DNA from: Halomonas sp. A40-4
Lineage (GTDB): Bacteria; Pseudomonadota; Gammaproteobacteria; Pseudomonadales; Halomonadaceae
Direction of reading: 5' to 3'
Assembly: GCF_015767635.1 (NCBI RefSeq)
Contig: NZ_CP065230.1
Coordinates: 2,604,001 to 2,668,000 of the forward strand
DNA: 64,000 bases
Shown here: piece after piece, positions 41,500 through 50,283 of the stretch
How positions within the stretch are numbered: position 1 is the stretch's first letter
Layout: each line of letters begins with the position of its first letter
Position numbers and translations under genes: made by a program
Notes under the pieces: generated by a model
Told to the model about the DNA's origin: nothing
What the model saw: the letters and a program-made list of their open reading frames with translations, nothing else
Databases searched by the model: none

Positions 41500-42425
41500 G
41501 CACGCCGATCGATCTCTCCCAGCTGCCACCGCCCAACGTGATCGAGCCGCTGGATTTTGAAACCATCCTCGCTGCTCGCAAGGCGCGTCTGATTGCGCTC
41601 TACCCCGAAGAAGAGCGCGAAACGATCACCGAGCTGCTCACACTTGAATCCGAGCCGCTGGTCAAGCTCCTGGAAGAAAACGCCTACCGGGAGCTACTGC
41701 TTCGCCAGCGCGTCAATGAAGCCGCTCGCGGTGTCATGCTCGCCTACGCAGAGGATGAAGATCTCGATCACCTGGCCGCCAACAATGAGGTCGAACGGCT
41801 GATGATCGATCCCGGCGACCCCGACGCCTCTCCGCCCATCCCGCCGACCTACGAGCGCAACACCGACCTGCGCCTGCGCACCCAGGAAGCGTGGGAAGGC
41901 CTGAGCATCGCCGGGCCACGCGGTGCCTATGAATTTCACGCCCGCTCGGCGGACGGCCGCGTGGCCGATGCCCGAGCCCTGTCGCCGGAGCCTTGTGAGG
42001 CGCTGGTGATCATTCTATCTCGCGAGGGCGACGGCACCGCCAGCCAGGGCCTGTTGGATATCGTCGAGACCGCCCTCACGCCGGAAGATGTGCGCCCGCT
42101 GGGCGACCGGGTCACGGTGCAATCTGCCGAGATCATCGACTACGAGATCGACGCCGAGCTGCAGCTGTACGACGACGCCGACACCGCCCAGGAACCAATT
42201 CTCACCGCCGCCAACGGCCGCCTGTCGCGCTTTATTGAAGCCCAGCACCGGCAACGCCGCCGCCTGGGGGTCAGCATCTACCGCGATGCGATCAAGGCCG
42301 CGCTGCACGTTGAAGGGGTCGAGCACGTCAACCTGATCAAGCCCGCCGAGCACCTGATCATCGCCCCCACCCAGGCGGCCCGCTGCACGGATAAACGCCT
42401 ACGCATCGGGGGCAGTGATGACTGA
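41496..42425 (+). CDS. J: Baseplate assembly protein (P2 gpJ-like)
   Basis: A 309-residue protein of the P2 J/Mu gp47 family: LIALYPEEERETITELLTLESEPLVKLLEENAYRELLLRQRVNEAARGVMLAYAEDEDLDHLA and later KAALHVEGVEHVNLI. Forms the wedge with W. Confidence 0.94.
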   Translation: MSTPIDLSQLPPPNVIEPLDFETILAARKARLIALYPEEERETITELLTLESEPLVKLLEENAYRELLLRQRVNEAARGVMLAYAEDEDLDHLAANNEVERLMIDPGDPDASPPIPPTYERNTDLRLRTQEAWEGLSIAGPRGAYEFHARSADGRVADARALSPEPCEALVIILSREGDGTASQGLLDIVETALTPEDVRPLGDRVTVQSAEIIDYEIDAELQLYDDADTAQEPILTAANGRLSRFIEAQHRQRRRLGVSIYRDAIKAALHVEGVEHVNLIKPAEHLIIAPTQAARCTDKRLRIGGSDD

Positions 42426-43050
42426 TCAACACCGACCCTTGTTGCCCGCCAACAGCTCGCCGCTGGAACGCGCCGCCGCCCAAGCCTTGGCCGAGCTTCA
42501 GGACGTGCCGGTACCGCTGCGCCAACTCTGGAACCCCTTCGATTGCCCGGCCCACCTGCTGCCCTATCTTGCCTGGACGCTCAGCGTCGACCGCTGGGAC
42601 CCGGCCTGGTCCACCGCCACCAAGCGCGACGTGGTCAGCGCCTCCTGGGCGGTGCACAAGCGCAAAGGCACCATCAGCGCGCTGCGCCGGGTGGTCGAGC
42701 CGCTGGGCTATTTGCTTGAGGTGGTCCAGTGGTGGGAAACCGAACCGGCAGGCCAACGCGGCACGTTTTCGCTGCGCATCGGCGTGCTGGATAACGGCAT
42801 TACCGATGCCATGTACCAGGAGCTCGAGCGGCTGATCGATGATGCCAAGCCGCTCACCCGCCACATCACCGGCCTGGATATCACCCTGAGCACCCGCGTA
42901 ACCAGCCATGTGGGTGTGGCCATGTTCGATGGCGACACCCTCGAGGTACTGCCCTGGCAAACGCCCGACCTGCACGTGCAGTGCCTCACTACGCACGCGC
43001 TCACCCCCTTGTTCCACGACACGCTGGATGTCTACCTCCATGATCGATGA
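42418..43050 (+). CDS. I: Tail protein (P2 gpI-like)
   Basis: A 210-residue protein: LLPANSSPLERAAAQALAELQDVPVPLRQLWNPFDCPAHLLPYLAWTLSVDRWDPAWS, typical of P2 I. It overlaps J and H. Confidence 0.93.
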   Translation: MTDQHRPLLPANSSPLERAAAQALAELQDVPVPLRQLWNPFDCPAHLLPYLAWTLSVDRWDPAWSTATKRDVVSASWAVHKRKGTISALRRVVEPLGYLLEVVQWWETEPAGQRGTFSLRIGVLDNGITDAMYQELERLIDDAKPLTRHITGLDITLSTRVTSHVGVAMFDGDTLEVLPWQTPDLHVQCLTTHALTPLFHDTLDVYLHDR

Positions 43051-44236
43051 AAACTCTACGTTCGGCGGTTTTCTCACCACCGTTGGGGAAGCCAAGCAAG
43101 CCAACGCCAATGCCCTGAAAACGCCCTGGAAGCTCACTCACTTATTGCTGGGAGATGCCAACGGCAGCGACCCGGTGCCCGACCCTGACCAGACCCAGCT
43201 GGTTAACCAGGTACACCGCGCCGCCATCAATCAACTATCCATCGACCCGGATAACCCCGGCATTCTGATCGCCGAGGTAGTGCTGCCGCCCAACATTGGC
43301 GGCTGGTGGATACGCGAGCTGGGCATTGAAGACGAGGATGGCGACTTCGTTGCCGTGGCCAACTGCCCACCCAGCTACAAGCCCCTGCTCGCGCAAGGCT
43401 CCGGCCGCAACCAGGTGGTGCACATGCACCTCATCTTAAGCAACACCGCCAACGTGGAGCTGAAAGTCGACCCGGCAGTGGTGCTGGCCACCCGAGAGTA
43501 TGTCGATATCCAACGTCGCCAGCATGAGGACGACGACGAGGCCCATACGGATGATCAAATCATCCTCAGCGTCCCCATTGCCCAGGCACCCAATGCAACG
43601 AAAGTATCCGAGGCACTCGCTGCGCTGGGCAATTTCGCAGCAGACGGCTTTCAGAACATCGTAGTTTTTGAAACGCCAGGCATTATCACTTGGCCTGTCC
43701 CCGAGGTGCTTAAACAAGGTTTACGAAAAGCTTTCGTCGTAGTGACTGGGGGCGGTGCCGGGGGCGCATCTGGATCTGGATCTTTTTGCACAGGTGGTGG
43801 TGCCGGGGCGACAAGTCTTGGCCTGGTTGATTTAACTGGCATTTCAACCATCGAAATCACCATCGGTGCCGGTGGCGATGAGAAAAGCTCAACTGGCCCT
43901 GGCAACAATGGCAGTTCATCAAGTTTCGGAGAATTAATATCGGCTCCGGGAGGTATCGGGGGCAGACTAGTAACTGGTGCAAACACAGGAGCTCCAGCTG
44001 GAGTAGGGGGAGACATAAATATCCCCGGTGGGGATGGTACTAACGCCACTATAAATGCCAATACACCTTCAGCTTTCTCACCTTATGGGGGAACTGGTGG
44101 TGCATCTTACTGGCGAGGCGGAACAACCGGCGCCTCAAACGCCGGGGAAGCGGCCACACATGGTTCTGGAGGTGGAGGAAATCTCCAAGGATCAGGGAGA
44201 GCAGGTGGAAATGGCATTATTACGGTGAGGTTTTAA
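43040..44236 (+). CDS. H: Tail fiber protein (P2 gpH-like) with Gly-rich tip
   Basis: Start at ATG 43040, within the end of I. A 398-residue fiber: the N-terminus (TFGGFLTTVGEAKQANANALKTPWKLTHLLLGDANG) is the P2/Mu-like baseplate-attachment domain; residues after about 210 form a Gly/Ser/Thr-rich receptor-binding domain (GGGAGGASGSGSF, GGTGGASYWRGGTTGASN, GSGGGGNLQGSG). Such Gly-rich tips resemble T4 gp38-type adhesin loops and decide host range. It is followed by its assembly chaperone. Confidence 0.9.
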   Translation: MIDENSTFGGFLTTVGEAKQANANALKTPWKLTHLLLGDANGSDPVPDPDQTQLVNQVHRAAINQLSIDPDNPGILIAEVVLPPNIGGWWIRELGIEDEDGDFVAVANCPPSYKPLLAQGSGRNQVVHMHLILSNTANVELKVDPAVVLATREYVDIQRRQHEDDDEAHTDDQIILSVPIAQAPNATKVSEALAALGNFAADGFQNIVVFETPGIITWPVPEVLKQGLRKAFVVVTGGGAGGASGSGSFCTGGGAGATSLGLVDLTGISTIEITIGAGGDEKSSTGPGNNGSSSSFGELISAPGGIGGRLVTGANTGAPAGVGGDINIPGGDGTNATINANTPSAFSPYGGTGGASYWRGGTTGASNAGEAATHGSGGGGNLQGSGRAGGNGIITVRF

Positions 44237-44238
44237 GT

Positions 44239-44778
44239 ATGTGGGCAAGAATTGATGGCAAGCACGTAGCTGAAATTACACAACACGACCCCGCCGGTCG
44301 CTTTCACCCCAGCATGCACTGGGAGAAATTCGATGGTCGACGTAATGTAGCGATCGGCTGGCGATTCGAGAACGGCGAATTTTCAGCGCCCCCAGCGCCA
44401 GATATCAATGAGCTTGCAACCCAGAAACGCGCAGAGATCGACGCCGCCCGCGATGCAGCCTTTGCTGAAGGCCTGCCCCGAGACATCGCTGGCGAGCCAG
44501 ACGTCGTGCAAACCCGACCCCAGGATCAGATCAACCTGCTGGGCTTACGCGCCAAGGCTGAATCAGCACGTGATGAAGGCGTCACCGAGCCGGTGATGAA
44601 ATTTCGCGGGGAGCAAAACGTCACCCGCTACCTCACCCCCGATGAGATGTACACGCTGACCAACGACGCGCTCGCCCACATCGAAAGCATTTACGACCAC
44701 AGCTGGGAGCGGAAGGACGCGATTGATGTGGCGCTAAAGGCCGAGGATCGGGAAGGAATTAAAGCGGTTGAGTGGTGA
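44239..44778 (+). CDS. G: Tail fiber assembly protein (P2 gpG-like)
   Basis: A 179-residue protein: MWARIDGKHVAEITQHDPAGRFHPSMHWEKF, then a helical DUF4376-like part (ELATQKRAEIDAARDAAFAEG...YLTPDEMYTLTNDALAHIESIYDHSWERKDAIDVAL). It chaperones the fiber encoded just upstream. Its 3' end is echoed as a degenerate copy at about 45560-45650. Confidence 0.85.
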   Translation: MWARIDGKHVAEITQHDPAGRFHPSMHWEKFDGRRNVAIGWRFENGEFSAPPAPDINELATQKRAEIDAARDAAFAEGLPRDIAGEPDVVQTRPQDQINLLGLRAKAESARDEGVTEPVMKFRGEQNVTRYLTPDEMYTLTNDALAHIESIYDHSWERKDAIDVALKAEDREGIKAVEW

Positions 44779-44812
44779 TAGCCAGGGGCATGAATTATTT
44801 TCGCCCCTATTT

Positions 44813-45457
44813 TTACTGCTGCGCTTCTGATGTCTCATCATTATTGGGGATTTGAATAGTTTCCGGAATACTCATTTCTGCTGATTCATCCCAAGCTTCT
44901 CTCCACAACATGATATTTGGGTCTGTCGACAAACTTTCTAAGCTAGTAAGCTTGGTGTCTAGGCGTTGCGTGACCTCACTCATTTCAGTCAAGCGACTTT
45001 CGTACTGGCTTGATGTGAAAGAGAGACTGTTAATTGCAGATTGATTCTCTTCCATAACAGTATCAATTTGTTCAGAAAGCTCGGCAGTCCTATTCTTGAA
45101 GTTAGCTACCTCTTGCTCTAAAAAGCTCTTTGAGTACTGTATCTGTGAGTGCAAATCTAGTATTGATTTATTAATATCTTTGGCCTCGTAATAAAGAAAC
45201 ATGATAAAGCCAAGCAGAATCAATGCAAACACACCTCCTGCTCCAGCTAACACTTTCTTCTTAGTTCTTTCTAGTGATTCTTCAGCTTCATTTAAGGTTT
45301 CCTTGGCAGTATGTCGAAACTCCTTCACTAGAGCAGCGACCTCTTCCTCATGAAGACCTCTCATTTCTTGCAGGTTTTCATGTGCATTTTTTGCGATCTC
45401 GTTGACATCTTTTTTTGCCTGATTGATAACCTGCTGCATTTGCTCATCGTAATTCAT
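44813..45457 (-). CDS. Membrane-anchored coiled-coil protein (moron)
   Basis: A 214-residue protein with one membrane helix (about 70-90, VLAGAGGVFALILLGFIMFLYY) between two coiled coils (1-68 and 95-170). It is AT-rich and oriented against the tail genes, in the region where P2 carries its Z/fun lysogenic-conversion genes. Function unknown; possibly a defence or membrane-modifying factor. Confidence 0.65.
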   Translation of the reverse strand: MNYDEQMQQVINQAKKDVNEIAKNAHENLQEMRGLHEEEVAALVKEFRHTAKETLNEAEESLERTKKKVLAGAGGVFALILLGFIMFLYYEAKDINKSILDLHSQIQYSKSFLEQEVANFKNRTAELSEQIDTVMEENQSAINSLSFTSSQYESRLTEMSEVTQRLDTKLTSLESLSTDPNIMLWREAWDESAEMSIPETIQIPNNDETSEAQQ

Positions 45458-45559
45458 TGTTCTTCCCCTGGCCTGTTTATACTTAGACTAGATCGTTTTT
45501 TGGGATTTTACACACTCCAATAGATCAGCTGACAGGCGCAGACCACGTTCGCGTAAATT

Positions 45560-45652
45560 GATAGCATCTACTACAACAGCAGGGGGCGGAAGGACGCAAT
45601 TAACGCGCGGCCTTGGAAGATGAAAATCGTGAGGGGGAGGGGGTTGAGACAA
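45560..45652 (+). pseudogene. G: Degenerate second copy of the G gene 3' end
   Basis: The DNA from about 45560 to 45652 resembles the end of G (44690-44778): catcta/catt-tac, cagcagggggcggaaggacgc versus cagctgggagcggaaggacgc, and a shared run before the stop. It reads through stops and has no complete gene. It is evidence for a duplicated or swapped fiber cassette bracketing the moron. Confidence 0.55.
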
Positions 45653-45711
45653 TTACTTGGTAAAAGTAAGAAGGCCCCGAGCAATAACCCGGGGTCTTTC
45701 GAAAACTGAGC

Positions 45712-45978
45712 TTAGAAGAAGCTAATCTCAGCGGAACGTTTTTCAGGGGACTTAAGCAGGTCGTCTACGCTGATCGCCTCTGCTGGCAAGTTCATCCACT
45801 GGGGTTTTCCGAAAGTCTGCGGATATCCTATCCCATTGTCCTCGTACCAACGGCATGCGGTGCCTAGCTGGCTGCGATCACCATCCCAGTACCCGGTCGC
45901 AATCGCAAAACCGCCGTGATCGTGCTCTTTCTTGTAGAGAATTTCCACCAACTCGAACTTACTCGTGCTATTCAGCAT
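45712..45978 (-). CDS. Unknown small protein (moron)
   Basis: An 88-residue protein with aromatic and charged residues (MLNSTSKFELVEILYKKEHDHGGFAIATGYWDGDRSQLGTACRWYEDNG). No family recognised. Part of the accessory island between G and FI. Confidence 0.6.
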   Translation of the reverse strand: MLNSTSKFELVEILYKKEHDHGGFAIATGYWDGDRSQLGTACRWYEDNGIGYPQTFGKPQWMNLPAEAISVDDLLKSPEKRSAEISFF

Positions 45979-46195
45979 GACTGCTCCTTTAACGACTTTG
46001 TTAAACGGATTTGAGTGGCTTACGACCTCTAATGTCGCCTCGCCGATGAATACACTACCCTACCTGTCCAGGTTGCACCAGCCGGTTGGCCTTGACCCCG
46101 CTATCAACAAAACAGGCCGCCAAGCTCCAAAGTTAACCTTGAGTATGCTAGTTTTCAGGGCGCACCAACAGACCCATAGCCCAGAGGAAAAACGC

Positions 46196-46447
46196 ATGGC
46201 CACTTGCGAAGATTGCAACCGCGAAGCGACACATATTTTGGTTAATTACAACCACGATACCGTCCAACCTGAAGAGGTCTATTGCGCAGAACATGCCTTT
46301 GATGATGGCCGTGAGATGTGCAGTATTTGCGAAAACTTCGGGTACGCCATTGAGTATACGGACGAGAATGATGAGGACTACGAGTTACAGCCTACCTACG
46401 CGCCAGGCCAGCTTGATGCAGGGCACATGTGTTCTGATCATCCGTGA
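46196..46447 (+). CDS. Small Cys-rich, probably zinc-binding protein
   Basis: Start at ATG 46196 with AGAGGA upstream; the longer frame from 45965 is not supported. An 83-residue protein with CEDC at the start, CAEH and CSICENFG in the middle and CSDHP at the end, i.e. several metal-ligand pairs. No family named. A terminator follows at 46468. Confidence 0.6.
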   Translation: MATCEDCNREATHILVNYNHDTVQPEEVYCAEHAFDDGREMCSICENFGYAIEYTDENDEDYELQPTYAPGQLDAGHMCSDHP

Positions 46448-46467
46448 AGGTAAATGCGTTAAGCAGG

Positions 46468-46491
46468 AAGCCCGCCTCAAGGCGGGCTTTT
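46468..46491. terminator. Terminator after the Cys-rich gene
   Basis: AAGCCCGCC and GGCGGGCTT form a 9-bp stem with a 4-base loop and a TTTT tail on the plus side, 20 bases after the Cys-rich gene stop. It also faces the minus-strand gene at 46490. Confidence 0.75.
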
Positions 46492-47089
46492 ACGAGGTCA
46501 ATCGTCGCGCATAATCGACATACTGAAAAAGAGCTCGAGCCAAATGTGTCAGTCTATTGCCTTGAATATTCGCGGTATTACCGAGACCGGAAGCCTGCGG
46601 GGTCACTAACCCGGTGTGTGTAAGCCCGTTCAAAATAGCGCTGGCAGACGCGTCATTTAAGCCTAGCTCTAGATGAATAGCTGTCTGAAAACCCTCAAAG
46701 CCAGATTCATCCAGGATCTCCTCATCCGATGTGCCCCAAAGACCGTACTCACGCATAAGCAATATGAGGTTTAACTCAGTCCCGGTCACCCCGTTCAGCG
46801 CGCTGATTGCCATTTGTGCTAAATCTGGTCGTTTGTCGGCATCACCGCTCTGAATTCCACCAATCATGGCATCAGTAATGTAATCGACTACTTCCTTTTC
46901 GGAACAAATCTCAAAGGCTCTCCCCACACGCATGAACAGGGCAAAGCGATGATCGCTATTTCGCAGTTCCTCTTCTGTAAACCCATGCGCTTCTGCTTTC
47001 TGAAGCAGCCGTTCAAACTTCCACTCCATATACACTCGGCAGGCCATACCGGAGCTCTTTAGCATCAGCTCTGTTCCGATCATAGACAT
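46490..47089 (-). CDS. Unknown helical protein, island gene 1
   Basis: A 199-residue soluble helical protein with no recognised family. It is separated by 13 bases from the next gene on the same strand, so the two probably form one operon. AT-rich relative to the phage genes. Confidence 0.6.
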   Translation of the reverse strand: MSMIGTELMLKSSGMACRVYMEWKFERLLQKAEAHGFTEEELRNSDHRFALFMRVGRAFEICSEKEVVDYITDAMIGGIQSGDADKRPDLAQMAISALNGVTGTELNLILLMREYGLWGTSDEEILDESGFEGFQTAIHLELGLNDASASAILNGLTHTGLVTPQASGLGNTANIQGNRLTHLARALFQYVDYARRLTS

Positions 47090-47102
47090 TCACTCGAGTA
47101 TT

Positions 47103-47882
47103 TTAAGATTTATCTTCATCGTTTTTTTCATGGCCTAGCAATTGCCAGGCTTGCTCTGGTTGTGACAAACCTTCATAATTTTTTGGCAAACGTAAAAATT
47201 GCGATATTAAATACCACTCCTCCTGAAGGCTTCTACTTCGCCTATAAGCCATAGCACACCTTAAAACATCCATGTGGCTCACAAGTTGTAACATTATCAC
47301 ATCATATAGATCTGGCGCATCTTGAAGTATTCCTGTGACAAACCTTGCAAACCTATAGACCTCTTTCGTGACTATATGACCTATGAAATTCTGGACTTTT
47401 AAATCTTCACTCATGAGTTCTTGAAGAACATCATCACTCATATAAAAATCACAAACTCTATATCTTCTATTAATAAAAATCATATCATAAGCCGCAAAAG
47501 ATTCATCACTTGCTATTTCACCTAAAGATTTATCGAGGTGATGTCTTAAGGCTGAGAAAGCATCTGGCAACAAAGATGAAGCACGTTGATAGGCATTAAG
47601 ACGTTGTTGGTGACCATCAGCTTGCTCAATTTGTATTTTTTGCTGGCGAATCAATGCCTGCTGCTGCTTTATCGTAATCATAAAGGCCGCCAAGGTAGCC
47701 ACAACAGCAGCCACCCCAATAGTGCCCGATATAAACGTCGCAAAGTTTGCCCAGTCACCAGTGTTTTCAGAAAAGCCATTGGCCCCAAATTCACGCTCAT
47801 AAAGATAGAGAGCTACAATACCAACTGATAAAACGGAAAAAATTATCAGCGAATAGCCTATGGCACTTAACAACCTTCTCAT
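47103..47882 (-). CDS. Two-helix membrane protein, abortive-infection-like
   Basis: A 259-residue protein with two N-terminal helices (about 9-28, LIIFSVLSVGIVALYLYE; 44-68, DWANFATFISGTIGVAAVV...FMITI) followed by a coiled segment (KQQQALIRQQKIQIEQ) and a soluble helical domain. The pattern of a WxxFxxFxSGxxG helix followed by a Gln-rich coiled coil is similar to putative abortive-infection (PutAbiC-type) membrane proteins. It is upstream of the 46490 gene in the same operon, in the P2 Z/fun-type hotspot. Function unproven. Confidence 0.6.
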   Translation of the reverse strand: MRRLLSAIGYSLIIFSVLSVGIVALYLYEREFGANGFSENTGDWANFATFISGTIGVAAVVATLAAFMITIKQQQALIRQQKIQIEQADGHQQRLNAYQRASSLLPDAFSALRHHLDKSLGEIASDESFAAYDMIFINRRYRVCDFYMSDDVLQELMSEDLKVQNFIGHIVTKEVYRFARFVTGILQDAPDLYDVIMLQLVSHMDVLRCAMAYRRSRSLQEEWYLISQFLRLPKNYEGLSQPEQAWQLLGHEKNDEDKS

Positions 47883-48037
47883 CCCAACATTCCCTTAGCC
47901 GTCGTTTTCCCGCACCTTACCACACCCCACAGTGTAAACCGCTCCACTCACCCCCAGCGCTGCTAACACCCAGCCCCAAGACCCCGCACGATACCCGCGT
48001 GAATTCACCTTTCTTGTGAACCTGCGCAGGAGCCACC

Positions 48038-49222
48038 ATGGCACTCGATCAATACCACCACGGCGTGCGCGTTGCGGAAGTCAACGACGGCACCCGATCC
48101 ATTCGCACGGTCTCCACCGCCGTTATTGGCGTGGTGTGCACCGCGCCGGATGCTGACGATAAAACCTTCCCCCTCAACCGCCCGGCCCTGGTCACCAATG
48201 TGGATACCGCCATTGGCAACGCCGGTACCCAGGGCACGCTGAAAAACACCCTCACCGCCATCAGCCAGCAGGCCAAGCCGATCATCGTCGCGGTGCGGGT
48301 GGCCGAAGGCGAAACCGAGGAAGAAACCACCGCCAATTTGGTGGGCACCACTACCGAGCTAGGCCAGCGCACCGGTCTGCAGGCGCTGCTAACCGCCAAG
48401 CAGAAGCTCGGCGTGACGCCGCGCATCATCGGCGTGCCGTACTTGGATACCCAACCAGTAGTCACCGCCATGGCCTCGATCCTCGAGCAGCTGCGCGCCT
48501 TCGGCTACTTCTACGCCCACGGCTGCGAGACGGTATCCGAGGTGATCGCCTACCGCGATGAGTTCGGTGCCCGTGAGCTGATGCCGATCTGGCCCCAGTG
48601 GGAAGCGTTTGATACCGACGATGCCGACACCACCACCCTCTGCCCGGTGGCCATCGCCCTGGGCCTGCGTGCCCAGCTCGACCAAACCGTGGGCTGGCAC
48701 AAAACCATCAGTAACGTGGTGGTCAACGGCGTCACCGGCATCAGTAAAGACGTGTTCTGGGACCTGCAATCGCCCAACACCGATGCAGGCCTGCTCAACG
48801 CGGCGGATGTCACCACGTTGATCAACCAGAACGGCTACCGCTTCTGGGGCTCGCGTACCTGCGCCGGGCCGGAAAGCCTCTACCCGTTCGAGAACTACAC
48901 CCGCACCGCGCAGATCATCGCCGACACCGTGGCGGAAGCGCACCTGTGGGCGGTGGACAAGCCGCTGCATGCCTCGCTGGCCCGGGACATCATCGAGGGC
49001 CTAAACGCCAAGTTCCGCGAGCTGAAAAACCTGGGGCTGATCGTCGATGCCAACGCCTGGCTGAACGAGGAGTTGAACACCCAGACCTCGCTCAAGGCTG
49101 GCAAGCTGCGCATCGACTACGACTACACCCCGGTGCCGCCGCTCGAGGATCTCGGCTTCCTGCAGCGCATTACCGATTCGTACCTCGCCGACTTCGCTGA
49201 GCGCGTTGCGGCCACCGCGTAA
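48038..49222 (+). CDS. FI: Tail sheath protein (P2 gpFI-like)
   Basis: A 394-residue contractile sheath protein: MALDQYHHGVRVAEVNDGTRSIRTVSTAVIGVVCTA and LINQNGYRFWGSRTCAGPESLYPFENYTRTAQIIADTVAEAHLWAVDKPL match P2 FI. AGGAGC precedes the ATG at good spacing. Confidence 0.96.
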   Translation: MALDQYHHGVRVAEVNDGTRSIRTVSTAVIGVVCTAPDADDKTFPLNRPALVTNVDTAIGNAGTQGTLKNTLTAISQQAKPIIVAVRVAEGETEEETTANLVGTTTELGQRTGLQALLTAKQKLGVTPRIIGVPYLDTQPVVTAMASILEQLRAFGYFYAHGCETVSEVIAYRDEFGARELMPIWPQWEAFDTDDADTTTLCPVAIALGLRAQLDQTVGWHKTISNVVVNGVTGISKDVFWDLQSPNTDAGLLNAADVTTLINQNGYRFWGSRTCAGPESLYPFENYTRTAQIIADTVAEAHLWAVDKPLHASLARDIIEGLNAKFRELKNLGLIVDANAWLNEELNTQTSLKAGKLRIDYDYTPVPPLEDLGFLQRITDSYLADFAERVAATA

Positions 49223-49233
49223 GGATTTTTTCC

Positions 49234-49746
49234 ATGGCACTCCCCAAAAAGCTCAAAGACCTGAATCTGTTCAGCAACGGCGACAGCTGGCAGGGCATCG
49301 TGCAGTCCATCACCCTGCCCACTCTCACCCGCAAGATCGAAGAATGGCGTGGCGGCGGTATGGATGGCCCCGTCGGCATCGACCTGGGTCAGGACGGCCT
49401 GCTGACCGTTCAGTGGACCGTAGGCGGGCTAGTCGAAAGCATCTTCGATAACTTCGGCACCGCCCGCATCGACGCCGACATGCTGCGCATGACCGGCAGC
49501 TACGAGCGTGACGACGTGGACGATGCCTCCGCTGTCGAGGTGGTCATGCGCGGCCGCCATACCGAAATCGACATGGGCGACGCCCAGGCCGGCGAGAACA
49601 CCGAGCACCAGGTCACCAGCACGCTCAGCTACTACAAGCTGACCATCGACGGCACCACCAAGATCGAGATCGACCTGGTCAACGGCGTGTTCAAGGTCAA
49701 CGGCGAAGACCGCCTGGCCGGTCGCCGGCAACGCTTAGGCATTTGA
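49234..49746 (+). CDS. FII: Tail tube protein (P2 gpFII-like)
   Basis: A 170-residue tube protein: MALPKKLKDLNLFSNGDSWQGIVQSITLPTLTRKIEEWRGGGMDGPVGIDLGQ. It sits 11 bases after the sheath gene, as in P2. Confidence 0.95.
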   Translation: MALPKKLKDLNLFSNGDSWQGIVQSITLPTLTRKIEEWRGGGMDGPVGIDLGQDGLLTVQWTVGGLVESIFDNFGTARIDADMLRMTGSYERDDVDDASAVEVVMRGRHTEIDMGDAQAGENTEHQVTSTLSYYKLTIDGTTKIEIDLVNGVFKVNGEDRLAGRRQRLGI

Positions 49747-49804
49747 AGACAGGTATTTAAACCGCTCCCATTCCCGCACTTCACTCACACACTAGGACGA
49801 CCCC

Positions 49805-50113
49805 ATGACCAAAGCCGCCGTTACTCAAGCCATCGCTGCCACCATCACGCTGGATACCCCGCTCACCCGGGGCGAAACCGAAATCACTGAGCTGCGCCTG
49901 CGCAAACCCACCTCCGGCGAGCTGCGCGGCGTCTCGCTGGCCGAGGTGCTGCAGATGAACACCGACGCGCTGATCATGCTGGTACCGCGCCTTTCCAGCC
50001 CCTCCCTCACCGCCGCCGAGGTACGCCAGATGGACCCGGCGGATCTCGTGCAATGCGGCGGTGAAATCGCCGGTTTTTTGCTGACGAAGCGGGCCAAGGG
50101 CGAGAGCGAATAA
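49805..50113 (+). CDS. E: Tail protein E (P2 gpE-like)
   Basis: A 102-residue P2 E protein (TKAAVTQAIAATITLDTPLTRGETEITELRLRKPTSGELRG...). Near its end GGTTTTTTGCTG contains the T TTT TTG slippery site at 50074-50080. A -1 shift there continues without a stop into the frame of E' (50140-50283). Confidence 0.92.
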   Translation: MTKAAVTQAIAATITLDTPLTRGETEITELRLRKPTSGELRGVSLAEVLQMNTDALIMLVPRLSSPSLTAAEVRQMDPADLVQCGGEIAGFLLTKRAKGESE

Positions 50114-50139
50114 ACCTACCCGGTCAAGTAGAAGACGCG

Positions 50140-50283
50140 ATGGCGGATCTCGCCATCGTCTTCCACTGGTCAACGGAGGACTGCGCCGGTTTTAGCCTGC
50201 GCGAGCTGATGGAATGGCGCGAACGGGCGCGTAAGCGCAGCACACCAACGGAAAGCGGGAGCCAGCGTGGCACGCGATCTTAA
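50140..50283 (+). CDS. E': Tail protein E' (P2 gpE'-like), made by -1 frameshift from E
   Basis: A 47-codon reading frame, MADLAIVFHWSTEDCAGFSLRELMEWRERARKR..., matching the GpE' family. No dedicated ribosome site is seen. The -1 frame from the slippery site at 50074-50080 has no stop before 50140, so E plus E' would be 159 residues, as in P2. Confidence 0.85.
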   Translation: MADLAIVFHWSTEDCAGFSLRELMEWRERARKRSTPTESGSQRGTRS

